A stretch of 64,000 nt of DNA. Origin: Meghimatium bilineatum (Eukaryota; Mollusca; Gastropoda; Stylommatophora; Philomycidae). The position numbers and the translations under genes are program-made. Shown one piece after another: positions 38,200 to 52,146 of the stretch (position 1 is the first letter of the stretch; every line of letters starts with the position of its first letter). The stretch lies in assembly GCA_034231615.1 (NCBI GenBank), contig CM067302.1, positions 13,992,990 through 14,056,989 on the forward strand, read 5' to 3'. The notes below the pieces were generated by a model, which saw nothing but the letters and a program-made list of their open reading frames with translations, was not told the DNA's origin and made no database searches.

Positions 38200-41100
38200 A
38201 TTTTTATTTTATTTTTCAAACGTTTCAACACATCTCATAATAGTTTATTATTAGAAATATATTTTTTGATTTTGATACTTTTCAACACATTTCATAAATG
38301 TATCTACCAGTAGTTTATTATTAGAAATATATTTTTATTTTCTTTTCCAAACTTTTCAACACATTTCATAAATGTATCTAGTTTATCATTAGAAATATAT
38401 TTTTTTAATTTTCAAACTGTTCAACACATCTCATAAATGTATCTACCAGTAGATTTTTTTGATTTTATTTTTCAAACGTTTCAACACATCTCATAATAGT
38501 TTATTATTAGAAATATATTTTGATTTTATTTTTCAAACGTTTCAACACATCTCATAATAGTTTATTATTAGAAATATATTTTTTGATTTTGATACTTTTC
38601 AACATATTTCAGAAATGTATCTACCAGTAGTTTATTATTAGAAATATATTTTTTGATTTTCTTTTTCAAACTTTTCAACACATCTCATAAATGTATCTAG
38701 TTTATCATTAGAAATATATTTTTTTGATTTTCAAACTGTTCAACACATCTCATAAATGTATCTACCAGTAGAGTATTTTGATTTTATTTTTCAAACGTTT
38801 CAACACATCTCATAATAGTTTATTATTAGAAATATATTTTGATTTTATTTTTCAAACGTTTCAACACATCTCATAATAGTTTATTATTAGAAATATATTT
38901 TTTGATTTTGATACTTTTCAACACATTTCATAAATGTATCTACCAGTAGTTTATTATTAGAAATATATTTTTATTTTCTTTTCCAAACTTTTCAACACAT
39001 TTCATAAATGTATCTAGTTTATCATTAGAAATATATTTTTTAAATTTTCAAACTGTTCAACACATCTCATAAATGTATCTACCAGTAGAGTATTTTGATT
39101 TTATTTTTCAAACGTTTCAACACATCTCATAATAGTTTATTATTAGAAATATATTTTTTGATTTTGATACTTTTCAACACATTTCATAAATGTATCTACT
39201 AGTAGTTTATTATTAGAAATATATTTTTTGATTTTCTTTTTCAAACTTTTCAACACATCTCATAAATGTATCTGCCAGTAGATTATCACTAAAAATATAT
39301 CTTTTCATTTTCTTTTTCAAACTTTTCAACACATTTCATAAATGTATCTAGTTTATCACTAGAAATGTATTTTGTTTAAATTTTCAACTTTTCAACACAT
39401 TTCATAAATGTATCTAGTTTATCATTAGAAATATATTTTTTATTTTCTTTTTCAAACTTTTCAACACATCTCATAAATGTATCTAGTTTATCATTAGAAA
39501 TATATTTTTTTTATTTTCAAACTGTTCAACACATCTCATAAATGTATCTACCAGTAGAGTATTTTGATTTTATTTTTCAAACGTTTCAACACATCTCATA
39601 ATAGTTTATTATTAGAAATATATTTTGATTTTATTTTTCAAACGTTTCAACACATCTCATAATAGTTTATTATTAGAAATATATTTTGATTTTATTTTTC
39701 AAACGTTTCAACACATCTCATAATAGTTTATTATTAGAAATATATTTTTTGATTTTGATTCTTTTCAACACATTTCATAAATGTATCTACCAGTAGTTTA
39801 TTATTAGAAATATATTTTTATTTTCTTTTCCAAACTTTTCAACACATTTAATAAATGTATCTAGTTTATCATTAGAAATATATATTTTTTTTTTTTCAAA
39901 CTTTTCAACACATCTCATAAATGTATCTAGTTTATCATTAGAAATATATTTTTTTGATTTTCAAACTGTTCAACACATCTCATAAATGTATCTAACAGTA
40001 GAGTATTTTGATTTTATTTTTCAAACGTTTCAACACATCTCATAAATGTATATAGTTTATCACTAGAAATATATTTTTTCATTTTATTTTTCAAACGTTT
40101 CAACACATCTCATAATAGTTTATTATTAGAAATATATTTTGATTTTATTTTTCAAACGTTTCAACACATCTCATAATAGTTTATTATTAGAAATATATTT
40201 TTTGATTTTGATACTTTTCAACACATTTCATAAATGTATCTACCAGTAGTTTATTATTAGAAATATATTTTTATTTTCTTTTCCAAACTTTTCAACACAT
40301 TTCATAAATGTATCTAGTTTATCATTAGAAATATATTTTTTTTATTTTCAAACTGTTCAACACATCTCATAAATGTATCTACCAGTAGAGTATTTTGATT
40401 TTATTTTTCAAACGTTTCAACACATCTCATAATAGTTTATTATTAGAAATATATTTTTTGATTTTGATACTTTTCAACACATTTCATAAATGTATATAGT
40501 TTATCATTAGAAATATATTTTTTATTTTCTTTTTCAAACTTTTCAACACATCTCATAAATGTATCTAGTTTATCATTAGAAATATATTTTTTTTATTTTC
40601 AAACTGTTCAACACATCTCATAAATGTATCTACCAGTAGAGTATTTTGATTTTATTTTTCAAACGTTTCAACACATCTCATAATAGTTTATTATTAGAAA
40701 TATATTTTTTGATTTTGATACTTTTCAACACATTTCATAAATGTATCTACTAGTAGTTTATTATTAGAAATATATTTTTTGATTTTCTTTTTCAAACTTT
40801 TCAACACATCTCATAAATGTATCTGCCAGTAGATTATCACTAAAAATATATCTTTTCATTTTCTTTTTCAAACTTTTCAACACATTTCATAAATGTATCT
40901 AGTTTATCACTAGAAATGTATTTTGTTTAAATTTTCAACTTTTCAACACATTTCATAAATGTATCTAGTTTATCATTAGAAATATATTTTTTATTTTCTT
41001 TTTCAAACTTTTCAACACATCTCATAAATGTATCTAGTTTATCATTAGAAATATATTTTTTTTATTTTCAAACTGTTCAACACATCTCATAAATGTATCT

Positions 41101-44100
41101 ACCAGTAGAGTATTTTGATTTTATTTTTCAAACGTTTCAACACATCTCATAATAGTTTATTATTAGAAATATATTTTGATTTTATTTTTCAAACGTTTCA
41201 ACACATCTCATAATAGTTTATTATTAGAAATATATTTTTTGATTTTGATACTTTTCAACACATTTCATAAATGTATCTACCAGTAGTTTATTATTAGAAA
41301 TATATTTTTTGATTTTCTTTTTCAAACTTTTCAACACATCTCATAAATGTATCTGCCGGTAGATTATCACTAAAAATATATCTTTTCATTTTCTTTTTCA
41401 AACTTTTCAACACATTTCATAAATGTATATAGTTTATCACTAGAAATATATTTTTTGATTTTCTTTTCCAAACTTTTCATAAATGTATCTAGTTTAACAT
41501 TAGAAATATATTTTTTGATTTTTTTTTCAAACTTTTCAATACATCTCATAAATGTATATAGTTTATCATTAGAAATATATTTTGTTTAAATTTTAAACTT
41601 TTCAACACATTTCATAAATGTATCTAGTTTATCATTAGAAATATATTTTTTATTTTCTTTTTCAAACTTTTCAACACATCTCATAAATGTATCTAGTTTA
41701 TCATTAGAAATATATTTTTTTGATTTTCAAACTGTTCAACACATCTCATAAATGTATCTACCAGTAGAGTATTTTGATTTTATTTTTCAAACGTTTCAAC
41801 ACATCTCATAATAGTTTATTATTAGAAATATATTTTGATTTTATTTTTCAAACGTGTCAACACATCTCATAATAGTTTATTATTAGAAATATATTTTGAT
41901 TTTATTTTTCAAACGTTTCAACACATCTCATAATAGTTTATTATTAGAAATATATTTTTTGATTTTGATTCTTTTCAACACATTTCATAAATGTATCTAC
42001 CAGTAGTTTATTATTAGAAATATATTTTTATTTTCTTTTCCAAACTTTTCAACACATTTAATAAATGTATCTAGTTTATCATTAGAAATATATATTTTAT
42101 TTTTTTCAAACTTTTCAACACATCTCATAAATGTATCTAGTTTATCATTAGAAATATATTTTTTTGATTTTCAAACTGTTCAACACATCTCATAAATGTA
42201 TCTAACAGTAGAGTATTTTGATTTTATTTTTCAAACGTTTCAACACATCTCATAAATGTATATAGTTTATCACTAGAAATATATTTTTTCATTTTATTTT
42301 TCAAACTTTTCAACACATCTCATAAATGTATCTAGTTTATCATTAGAAATATATTTTTTTGATTTTCAAACTGTTCAACACATCTCATAAATGTATCTAC
42401 CAGTAGAGTATTTTGATTTTATTTTTCAAACGTTTCAACACATCTCATAATAGTTTATTATTAGAAATATATTTTGATTTTATTTTTCAAACTTTTCAAT
42501 ACATCTCATAAATGTATATAGTTTATCATTAGAAATATATTTTGTTTAAATTTTAAACTTTTCAACACATTTCATAAATGTATCTAGTTTATCATTAGAA
42601 ATATATTTTTTATTTTCTTTTTCAAACTTTTCAACACATCTCATAAATGTATCTAGTTTATCATTAGAAATATATTTTTTTGATTTTCAAACTGTTCAAC
42701 ACATCTCATAAATGTATCTACCAGTAGAGTATTTTGATTTTATTTTTCAAACGTTTCAACACATCTCATAATAGTTTATTATTAGAAATATATTTTGATT
42801 TTATTTTTCAAACGTTTCAACACATCTCATAATAGTTTATTATTAGAAATATATTTTTTGATTTTGATACTTTTCAACACATTTCATAAATGTATCTACC
42901 AGTAGTTTATTATTAGAAATATATTTTTATTTTCTTTTCCAAACTTTTCAACACATTTCATAAATGTATCTAGTTTATCATTAGAAATATATTTTTTTAA
43001 TTTTCAAACTGTTCAACACATCTCATAAATGTATCTACCAGTAGAGTATTTTGATTTTATTTTTCAAACGTTTCAACACATCTCATAATAGTTTATTATT
43101 AGAAATATATTTTGATTTTATTTTTCAAACGTTTCAACACATCTCATAATAGTTTATTATTAGAAATATATTTTTTGATTTTGATACTTTTCAACATATT
43201 TCAGAAATGTATCTACCAGTAGTTTATTATTAGAAATATATTTTTTGATTTTCTTTTTCAAACTTTTCAACACATCTCATAAATGTATCTAGTTTATCAT
43301 TAGAAATATATTTTTTGTATTTTCAAACTGTTCAACACATCTCATAAATGTATCTACCAGTAGAGTATTTTGATTTTATTTTTCAAACGTTTCAACACAT
43401 CTCATAATAGTTTATTATTAGAAATATATTTTTTGATTTTGATACTTTTCAACACATTTCATAAATGTATCTACCAGTAGTTTATTATTAGAAATATATT
43501 TTTTGATTTTCTTTTTCAAACTTTTCAACACATCTCATAAATGTATCTGCCAGTAGATTATCACTAAAAATATATCTTTTCATTTTCTTTTTCAAACTTT
43601 TCAACACATTTCATAAATGTATCTAGTTTATCACTAGAAATGTATTTTGTTTAAATTTTCAACTTTTCAACACATTTCATAAATGTATCTAGTTTATCAT
43701 TAGAAATATATTTTTTATTTTCTTTTTCAAACTTTTCAACACATCTCATAAATGTATCTAGTTTATCATTAGAAATATATTTTTTTGATTTTCAAACTGT
43801 TCAACACATCTCATAAATGTATCTACCAGTAGAGTATTTTGATTTTATTTTTCAAACGTTTCAACACATCTCATAATAGTTTATTATTAGAAATATATTT
43901 TGATTTTATTTTTCAAATGTTTCAACACATCTCATAATAGTTTATTATTAGAAATATATTTTTTGATTTTGATACTTTTCAACACATTTCATAAATGTAT
44001 CTACCAGTAGTTTATTATTAGAAATATATTTTTTGATTTTCTTTTTCAAACTTTTCAACACATCTCATAAATGTATCTGCCGGTAGATTATCACTAAAAA

Positions 44101-45421
44101 TATATCTTTTCATTTTCTTTTTCAAACTTTTCAACACATCTCATAAATGTATCTAGTTTATCATTAGAAATATATTTTTTTTATTTTCAAACTGTTCAAC
44201 ACATCTCATAAATGTATCTACCAGTAGAGTATTTTGATTTTATTTTTCAAACGTTTCAACACATCTCATAATAGTTTATTATTAGAAATATATTTTTTGA
44301 TTTTGATACTTTTCAACACATTTCATAAATGTATATAGTTTATCATTAGAAATATATTTTGTTTAAATTTTAAACTTTTCAACACATTTCATAAATGTAT
44401 CTAGTTTATCATTAGAAATATATTTTTTATTTTCTTTTTCAAACTTTTCAACACATCTCATAAATGTATCTAGTTTATCATTAGAAATATATTTTTTTGA
44501 TTTTCAAACTGTTCAACACATCTCATAAATGTATCTACCAGTAGAGTATTTTGATTTTATTTTTCAAACGTTTCAACACATCTCATAATAGTTTATTATT
44601 AGAAATATATTTTGATTTTATTTTTCAAACGTTTCAACACATCTCATAATAGTTTATTATTAGAAATATATTTTTTGATTTTGATACTTTTCAACATATT
44701 TCAGAAATGTATCTACCAGTAGTTTATTATTAGAAATATATTTTTTCTTTTCTTTTTCAAACTTTTCAACACATCTCATAAATGTATCTAGTTTATCATT
44801 AGAAATATATTTTTTTAATTTTCAAACTGTTCAACACATCTCATAAATGTATCTACCAGTAGAGTATTTTGATTTTATTTTTCAAACGTTTCAACACATC
44901 TCATAATAGTTTATTATTAGAAATATATTTTTTGATTTTGATACTTTTCAACATATTTCAGAAATGTATCTACCAGTAGTTTATTATTAGAAATATATTT
45001 TTATTTTCTTTTCCAAACTTTTCAACACATTTCATAAATATATCTAGTTTATCATTAGAAATATATTTTTTTAATTTTCAAACTGTTCAACACATCTCAT
45101 AAATGTATCTACCAGTAGAGTATTTTGATTTTATTTTTCAAACGTTTCAACACATCTCATAATAGTTTATTATTAGAAATATATTTTTTGATTTTGATAC
45201 TTTTCAACACATTTCATAAATGTATCTACCAGTAGTTTATTATTAGAAATATATTTTTTGATTTTCTTTTTCAAACTTTTCAACACATCTCATAAATGTA
45301 TCTGCCAGTACATTATCACTAAAAATATATCTTTTCATTTTCTTTTTCAAACTTTTCAACACATTTCATAAATGTATATAGTTTATCACTAGAAATATAT
45401 TTTTTGATTTTCTTTTCCAAA
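38200..45421 (+). repeat. Sub-domain B2
   Basis: This is a mixed region between the last gtgtatcaatataaatt monomer and the regular B3 units. It contains the right copy of the 4,157-offset block, a third ctgccagtag / ctgccggtag pair 530 apart (43,550 and 44,080), and ctaacagtag variants at about 39,990 and 42,210. It also has fused caaacgtttc-to-gtatatag monomers near 40,025 and 42,237. Singletons include caaacgtgtcaac near 41,852 and caaatgtttc near 43,914. Confidence 0.75.
40497..41660 (+). repeat. Long-range duplicate block, right copy (offset 4,157)
   Basis: This is the counterpart of 36,340 to 37,500, with markers at 40,826, 41,356 and 41,473 and the shared gtttaacattag change at about 41,490. 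One difference is tattttgtttaaa here against tattgtgtttaaa near 37,421 in the left copy. The block then continues with the caaactgttc cassette that the left copy lacks. Confidence 0.84.
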
Positions 45422-46142
45422 CTTTTCATAAATGTATCTAGTTTATCATTAGAAATATATTTTTTGATTTTTTTTTCAAACTTTTCAATACATCTCATAA
45501 ATGTATATAGTTTATCATTAGAAATATATTTTGTTTAAATTTTAAACTTTTCAACACATTTCATAAATGTATCTAGTTTATCATTAGAAATATATTTTTT
45601 ATTTTCTTTTTCAATCTTTTCAACACATCTCATAAATGTATCTAGTTTATCATTAGAAATATATTTTTTTGATTTTCAAACTGTTCAACACATCTCATAA
45701 ATGTATCTACCAGTAGAGTATTTTGATTTTATTTTTCAAACGTTTCAACACATCTCATAATAGTTTATTATTAGAAATATATTTTGATTTTATTTTTCAA
45801 ACGTTTCAACACATCTCATAATAGTTTATTATTAGAAATATATTTTTTGATTTTGATACTTTTCAACATATTTCAGAAATGTATCTACCAGTAGTTTATT
45901 ATTAGAAATATATTTTTTGATTTTCTTTTTCAAACTTTTCAACACATCTCATAAATGTATCTAGTTTATCATTAGAAATATATTTTTTTAATTTTCAAAC
46001 TGTTCAACACATCTCATAAATGTATCTACCAGTAGAGTATTTTGATTTTATTTTTCAAACGTTTCAACACATCTCATAATAGTTTATTATTAGAAATATA
46101 TTTTTTGATTTTGATACTTTTCAACACATTTCATAAATGTAT

Positions 46143-46337
46143 CTACCAGTAGTTTATTATTAGAAATATATTTTTATTTTCTTTTCCAAACTTTTCAACA
46201 CATTTCATAAATGTATATAGTTTATCACTAGAAATATATTTTTTGATTTTCTTTTCCAAACTTTTCATAAATGTATCTAGTTTATCATTAGAAATATATT
46301 TTTTGATTTTTTTTTCAAACTTTTCAATACATCTCAT
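46143..46337 (-). other. Only open frame of 60 codons or more in domain B, repeat-derived
   Basis: This 64-codon frame on the - strand crosses the 10-base deletion monomer at 46,261 and two full-length monomers. It gives units of the same KYISNDKLDTFMK type as domain A. It exists because the local monomer lengths happen to restore the frame. Nothing marks it as a gene. Confidence 0.55.
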
Positions 46338-47359
46338 AAATGTATATAGTTTATCATTAGAAATATATTTTGTTTAAATTTCAAACTGTTCAACACATCT
46401 CATAAATGTATCTACCAGTAGAGTATTTTGATTTTATTTTTCAAACGTTTCAACACATCTCATAATAGTTTATTATTAGAAATATATTTTATTTTATTTT
46501 TCAAACGTTTCAACACATCTCATAATAGTTTATTATTAGAAATATATTTTTTGATTTTGATACTTTTCAACACATTTCATAAATGTATCTACCAGTAGTT
46601 TATTATTAGAAATATATTTTTATTTTCTTTTCCAAACTTTTCAACACATTTCATAAATGTATCTAGTTTATCATTAGAAATATATTTTTTTAATTTTCAA
46701 ACTGTTCAACACATCTCATAAATGTATCTACCAGTAGAGTATTTTGATTTTATTTTTCAAACGTTTCAACACATCTCATAATAGTTTATTATTAGAAATA
46801 TATTTTGATTTTATTTTTCAAACGTTTCAACACATCTCATAATAGTTTATTATTAGAAATATATTTTTTGATTTTGATACTTTTCAACATATTTCAGAAA
46901 TGTATCTACCAGTAGTTTATTATTAGAAATATATTTTTTGATTTTCTTTTTCAAACTTTTCAACACATCTCATAAATGTATCTAGTTTATCATTAGAAAT
47001 ATATTTTTTTAATTTTCAAACTGTTCAACACATCTCATAAATGTATCTACCAGTAGAGTATTTTGATTTTATTTTTCAAACGTTTCAACACATCTCATAA
47101 TAGTTTATTATTAGAAATATATTTTTTGATTTTGATACTTTTCAACACATTTCATAAATGTATCTACTAGTAGTTTATTATTAGAAATATATTTTTTGAT
47201 TTTCTTTTTCAAACTTTTCAAAACATCTCATAAATGTATCTGCCAGTAGATTATCACTAAAAATATATCTTTTCATTTTCTTTTTCAAACTTTTCAACAC
47301 ATTTCATAAATGTATATAGTTTATCACTAGAAATATATTTTTTGATTTTCTTTTCCAAA
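46261..47359 (+). repeat. B3 higher-order unit, 1,099 bases
   Basis: This is the first full 1,099-base copy, anchored on cttttcataaatg. It contains a fusion in which gtttaaattt joins directly to caaactgttc (about 46,372), removing monomers that are present in the 1,490 form. Other order: 60-mer, two 61-mers, gatac monomer, ccagtag, 60-mer, two 61-mers, tttcagaaatg monomer, 60-mer, 61-mer, ctactagtag, ctgccagtag. Confidence 0.87.
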
Positions 47360-48458
47360 CTTTTCATAAATGTATCTAGTTTATCATTAGAAATATATTT
47401 TTTGATTTTTTTTTCAAACTTTTCAATACATCTCATAAATGTATATAGTTTATCATTAGAAATATATTTTGTTTAAATTTCAAACTGTTCAACACATCTC
47501 ATAAATGGATCTACCAGTAGAGTATTTTGATTTTATTTTTCAAACGTTTCAACACATCTCATAATAGTTTATTATTAGAAATATATTTTATTTTATTTTT
47601 CAAACGTTTCAACACATCTCATAATAGTTTATTATTAGAAATATATTTTTTGATTTTGATACTTTTCAACACATTTCATAAATGTATCTACCAGTAGTTT
47701 ATTATTAGAAATATATTTTTATTTTCTTTTCCAAACTTTTCAACACATTTCATAAATGTATCTAGTTTATCATTAGAAATATATTTTTTTAATTTTCAAA
47801 CTGTTCAACACATCTCATAAATGTATCTACCAGTAGAGTATTTTGATTTTATTTTTCAAACGTTTCAACACATCTCATAATAGTTTATTATTAGAAATAT
47901 ATTTTGATTTTATTTTTCAAACGTTTCAACACATCTCATAATAGTTTATTATTAGAAATATATTTTTTGATTTTGATACTTTTCAACATATTTCAGAAAT
48001 GTATCTACCAGTAGTTTATTATTAGAAATATATTTTTTGATTTTCTTTTTCAAACTTTTCAACACATCTCATAAATGTATCTAGTTTATCATTAGAAATA
48101 TATTTTTTTAATTTTCAAACTGTTCAACACATCTCATAAATGTATCTACCAGTAGAGTATTTTGATTTTATTTTTCAAACGTTTCAACACATCTCATAAT
48201 AGTTTATTATTAGAAATATATTTTTTGATTTTGATACTTTTCAACACATTTCATAAATGTATCTACTAGTAGTTTATTATTAGAAATATATTTTTTGATT
48301 TTCTTTTTCAAACTTTTCAAAACATCTCATAAATGTATCTGCCAGTAGATTATCACTAAAAATATATCTTTTCATTTTCTTTTTCAAACTTTTCAACACA
48401 TTTCATAAATGTATATAGTTTATCACTAGAAATATATTTTTTGATTTTCTTTTCCAAA
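47360..48458 (+). repeat. B3 higher-order unit, 1,099 bases
   Basis: This is the second copy. It differs from its neighbours by ataaatggatctacc at about 47,505 (T to G). It carries the same aaatttcaaactgttc fusion and the same cttttcaaaacatctc change (about 48,317) as its neighbours. Confidence 0.87.
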
Positions 48459-51400
48459 CTTTTCATAAATGTATCTAGTTTATCATTAGAAATATATTTT
48501 TTGATTTGTTTTTCAAACTTTTCAATACATCTCATAAATGTATATAGTTTATCATTAGAAATATATTTTGTTTAAATTTTAAACTTTTCAACACATTTCA
48601 TAAATGTATCTAGTTTATCATTAGAAATATATTTTTTATTTTCTTTTTCAAACTTTTCAACACATCTCATAAATGTATCTAGTTTATCATTAGAAATATA
48701 TTTTTTTGATTTTCAAACTGTTCAACACATCTCATAAATGTATCTACCAGTAGAGTATTTTGATTTTATTTTTCAAACGTTTCAACACATCTCATAATAG
48801 TTTATTATTAGAAATATATTTTGATTTTATTTTTCAAACGTTTCAACACATCTCATAATAGTTTATTATTAGAAATATATTTTTTGATTTTGATACTTTT
48901 CAACACATTTCATAAATGTATCTACCAGTAGTTTATTATTAGAAATATATTTTTATTTTATTTTCCAAACTTTTCAACACATCTCATAAATGTATCTAGT
49001 TTATCATTAGAAATATATTTTTTTAATTTTCAAACTGTTCAACACATCTCATAAATGTATCTACCAGTAGAGTATTTTGATTTTATTTTTCAAACGTTTC
49101 AACACATCTCATAATAGTTTATTATTAGAAATATATTTTGATTTTATTTTTCAAACGTTTCAACACATCTCATAATAGTTTATTATTAGAAATATATTTT
49201 TTGATTTTGATACTTTTCAACATATTTCAGAAATGTATCTACCAGTAGTTTATTATTAGAAATATATTTTTTGATTTTCTTTTTCAAACTTTTCAACACA
49301 TCTCATAAATGTATCTAGTTTATCATTAGAAATATATTTTTTTTATTTTCAAACTGTTCAACACATCTCATAAATGTATCTACCAGTAGAGTATTTTGAT
49401 TTTATTTTTCAAACGTTTCAACACATCTCATAATAGTTTATTATTAGAAATATATTTTTTGATTTTGATACTTTTCAACACATTTCATAAATGTATCTAC
49501 CAGTAGTTTATTATTAGAAATATATTTTTATTTTCTTTTCCAAACTTTTCAACACATTTCATAAATATATCTAGTTTATCATTAGAAATATATTTTTTTA
49601 ATTTTCAAACTGTTCAACACATCTCATAAATGTATCTACCAGTAGAGTATTTTGATTTTATTTTTCAAACGTTTCAACACATCTCATAATAGTTTATTAT
49701 TAGAAATATATTTTTTGATTTTGATACTTTTCAACACATTTCATAAATGTATCTACCAGTAGTTTATTATTAGAAATATATTTTTTGATTTTCTTTTTCA
49801 AACTTTTCAACACATCTCATAAATGTATCTGCCAGTAGATTATCACTAAAAATATATCTTTTCATTTTCTTTTTCAAACTTTTCAACACATTTCATAAAT
49901 GTATATAGTTTATCACTAGAAATATATTTTTTGATTTTCTTTTCCAAACTTTTCATAAATGTATCTAGTTTATCATTAGAAATATATTTTTTGATTTTTT
50001 TTTCAAACTTTTCAATACATCTCATAAATGTATATAGTTTATCATTAGAAATATATTTTGTTTAAATTTCAAACTGTTCAACACATCTCATAAATGTATC
50101 TACCAGTAGAGTATTTTGATTTTATTTTTCAAACGTTTCAACACATCTCATAATAGTTTATTATTAGAAATATATTTTATTTTATTTTTCAAACGTTTCA
50201 ACACATCTCATAATAGTTTATTATTAGAAATATATTTTTTGATTTTGATACTTTTCAACACATTTCATAAATGTATCTACCAGTAGTTTATTATTAGAAA
50301 TATATTTTTATTTTCTTTTCCAAACTTTTCAACACATTTCATAAATGTATCTAGTTTATCATTAGAAATATATTTTTTTAATTTTCAAACTGTTCAACAC
50401 ATCTCATAAATGTATCTACCAGTAGAGTATTTTGATTTTATTTTTCAAACGTTTCAACACATCTCATAATAGTTTATTATTAGAAATATATTTTGATTTT
50501 ATTTTTCAAACGTTTCAACACATCTCATAATAGTTTATTATTAGAAATATATTTTTTGATTTTGATACTTTTCAACATATTTCAGAAATGTATCTACCAG
50601 TAGTTTATTATTAGAAATATATTTTTTGATTTTCTTTTTCAAACTTTTCAACACATCTCATAAATGTATCTAGTTTATCATTAGAAATATATTTTTTTAA
50701 TTTTCAAACTGTTCAACACATCTCATAAATGTATCTACCAGTAGAGTATTTTGATTTTATTTTTCAAACGTTTCAACACATCTCATAATAGTTTATTATT
50801 AGAAATATATTTTTTGATTTTGATACTTTTCAACACATTTCATAAATGTATCTACTAGTAGTTTATTATTAGAAATATATTTTTTGATTTTCTTTTTCAA
50901 ACTTTTCAAAACATCTCATAAATGTATCTGCCAGTAGATTATCACTAAAAATATATCTTTTCATTTTCTTTTTCAAACTTTTCAACACATTTCATAAATG
51001 TATATAGTTTATCACTAGAAATATATTTTTTGATTTTCTTTTCCAAACTTTTCATAAATGTATCTAGTTTATCATTAGAAATATATTTTTTGATTTTTTT
51101 TTCAAACTTTTCAATACATCTCATAAATGTATATAGTTTATCATTAGAAATATATTTTGTTTAAATTTCAAACTGTTCAACACATCTCATAAATGTATCT
51201 ACCAGTAGAGTATTTTGATTTTATTTTTCAAACGTTTCAACACATCTCATAATAGTTTATTATTAGAAATATATTTTATTTTATTTTTCAAACGTTTCAA
51301 CACATCTCATAATAGTTTATTATTAGAAATATATTTTTTGATTTTGATACTTTTCAACACATTTCATAAATGTATCTACCAGTAGTTTATTATTAGAAAT

Positions 51401-52146
51401 ATATTTTTATTTTCTTTTCCAAACTTTTCAACACATTTCATAAATGTATCTAGTTTATCATTAGAAATATATTTTTTTAATTTTCAAACTGTTCAACACA
51501 TCTCATAAATGTATCTACCAGTAGAGTATTTTGATTTTATTTTTCAAACGTTTCAACACATCTCATAATAGTTTATTATTAGAAATATATTTTGATTTTA
51601 TTTTTCAAACGTTTCAACACATCTCATAATAGTTTATTATTAGAAATATATTTTTTGATTTTGATACTTTTCAACATATTTCAGAAATGTATCTACCAGT
51701 AGTTTATTATTAGAAATATATTTTTTGATTTTCTTTTTCAAACTTTTCAACACATCTCATAAATGTATCTAGTTTATCATTAGAAATATATTTTTTTAAT
51801 TTTCAAACTGTTCAACACATCTCATAAATGTATCTACCAGTAGAGTATTTTGATTTTATTTTTCAAACGTTTCAACACATCTCATAATAGTTTATTATTA
51901 GAAATATATTTTTTGATTTTGATACTTTTCAACACATTTCATAAATGTATCTACTAGTAGTTTATTATTAGAAATATATTTTTTGATTTTCTTTTTCAAA
52001 CTTTTCAAAACATCTCATAAATGTATCTGCCAGTAGATTATCACTAAAAATATATCTTTTCATTTTCTTTTTCAAACTTTTCAACACATTTCATAAATGT
52101 ATATAGTTTATCACTAGAAATATATTTTTTGATTTTCTTTTCCAAA
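48459..52146 (+). repeat. B3 super-unit of 3,688 bases (1,490 + 1,099 + 1,099)
   Basis: The first part (48,459 to 49,948) is a 1,490-base form that retains the full gtttaaattttaaac monomer and adds a section with cataaatatatctag (about 49,562). Two 1,099-base units follow (49,949 and 51,048). The private gatttgtttttc change at about 48,503 recurs at 52,191, exactly 3,688 later, so the super-unit was copied as a block. Confidence 0.87.

Larger units (their letters stand above)
23830..38200 (+). repeat. Sub-domain B1, marked by the gtgtatcaatataaatt monomer
   Basis: A monomer with gtgtatcaatataaatt followed by tttctttgattttgaaac and tttttaacatatttcag occurs at about 24,446, 26,136, 29,221, 31,710, 33,159 and 37,921 and nowhere else that I could see. 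Intervals are about 1,690, 3,085, 2,489, 1,449 and 4,762. Blocks here are irregular, with many partial repeats and no single dominant period. Confidence 0.8.
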
